6,100 nucleotides of DNA. Origin: Verrucomicrobiota bacterium (lineage in GTDB: Bacteria; Verrucomicrobiota; Verrucomicrobiia; Verrucomicrobiales; DEV007). The DNA lies in NCBI GenBank assembly GCA_013152075.1, contig JAADHD010000375.1:1-6100 (forward strand), written 5' to 3'. The notes beneath the pieces are model-generated. The model was not told the origin of the DNA, made no database searches, and was given only the letters and a program-made list of their open reading frames with translations. The stretch's first letter is position 1, and each line of letters starts with the position of its first letter. The position numbers and the translations under genes are program-made. Positions 6,061-6,100 of this stretch are shown here, piece after piece.

Positions 6061-6100
6061 AATTTCTCCCTACCTTGCAACTCTATTTTTATTCCAGTTA
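6061..6100. other. Right-edge intergenic tail, nothing recognised
   Basis: Forty AT-rich bases follow the stop codon of the FMN-binding protein. No hairpin, promoter or start of a gene can be supported before the window ends. Confidence 0.5.

Overview
The window looks like a chromosomal segment from a Gram-negative, probably marine bacterium. It carries an outer-membrane beta-barrel gene, a lipobox lipoprotein, and periplasm-facing receptor and redox proteins. Base composition is near 50% GC and clear Shine-Dalgarno sequences are almost absent before the start codons. The gene families and the missing Shine-Dalgarno sequences would fit a Verrucomicrobiota-like lineage, but that placement is inference; no rRNA or other taxonomic marker is present.

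Layout. (1) Positions 1-801, minus strand: the 5' 267 codons of a secreted beta-barrel protein, running off the left edge. (2) 802-1009: a divergent regulatory region with a 12-bp perfect palindrome, three TGAAA-containing direct repeats and candidate promoters. (3) 1010-1963, plus: an AraC-family regulator whose N-terminal domain resembles EutR-type regulators. (4) 1964-2072: a leader with nested inverted repeats. (5) 2073-3623, plus: a two-HKD phospholipase D/cardiolipin synthase of ClsC type, predicted lipoprotein. (6) 3664-4686, minus: a prokaryotic pentameric ligand-gated ion channel (Cys-loop receptor superfamily), convergent with the phospholipase gene. (7) 4687-4794: a second divergent promoter region. 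(8) 4795-6060, plus: a NosR-like membrane flavoprotein with a periplasmic FMN-binding domain and two CxxxCP motifs but no terminal ferredoxin domain.

Functional picture. The genes form mostly single-gene units in alternating orientation, not one operon. The AraC regulator may control the divergent barrel gene, since repeats suited to an AraC-type operator lie next to a weak candidate promoter for that gene. All the products except the regulator act in or at the envelope: pore or barrel, phospholipid synthesis or turnover, ion conductance, and transmembrane electron transfer. A shared pathway is not demonstrated. The most notable items are the bacterial ligand-gated channel with an unusual pore entrance, the reduced NosR-like protein, and the structured leader before the phospholipase gene. 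No mobile element, CRISPR array, tRNA or rRNA was seen.
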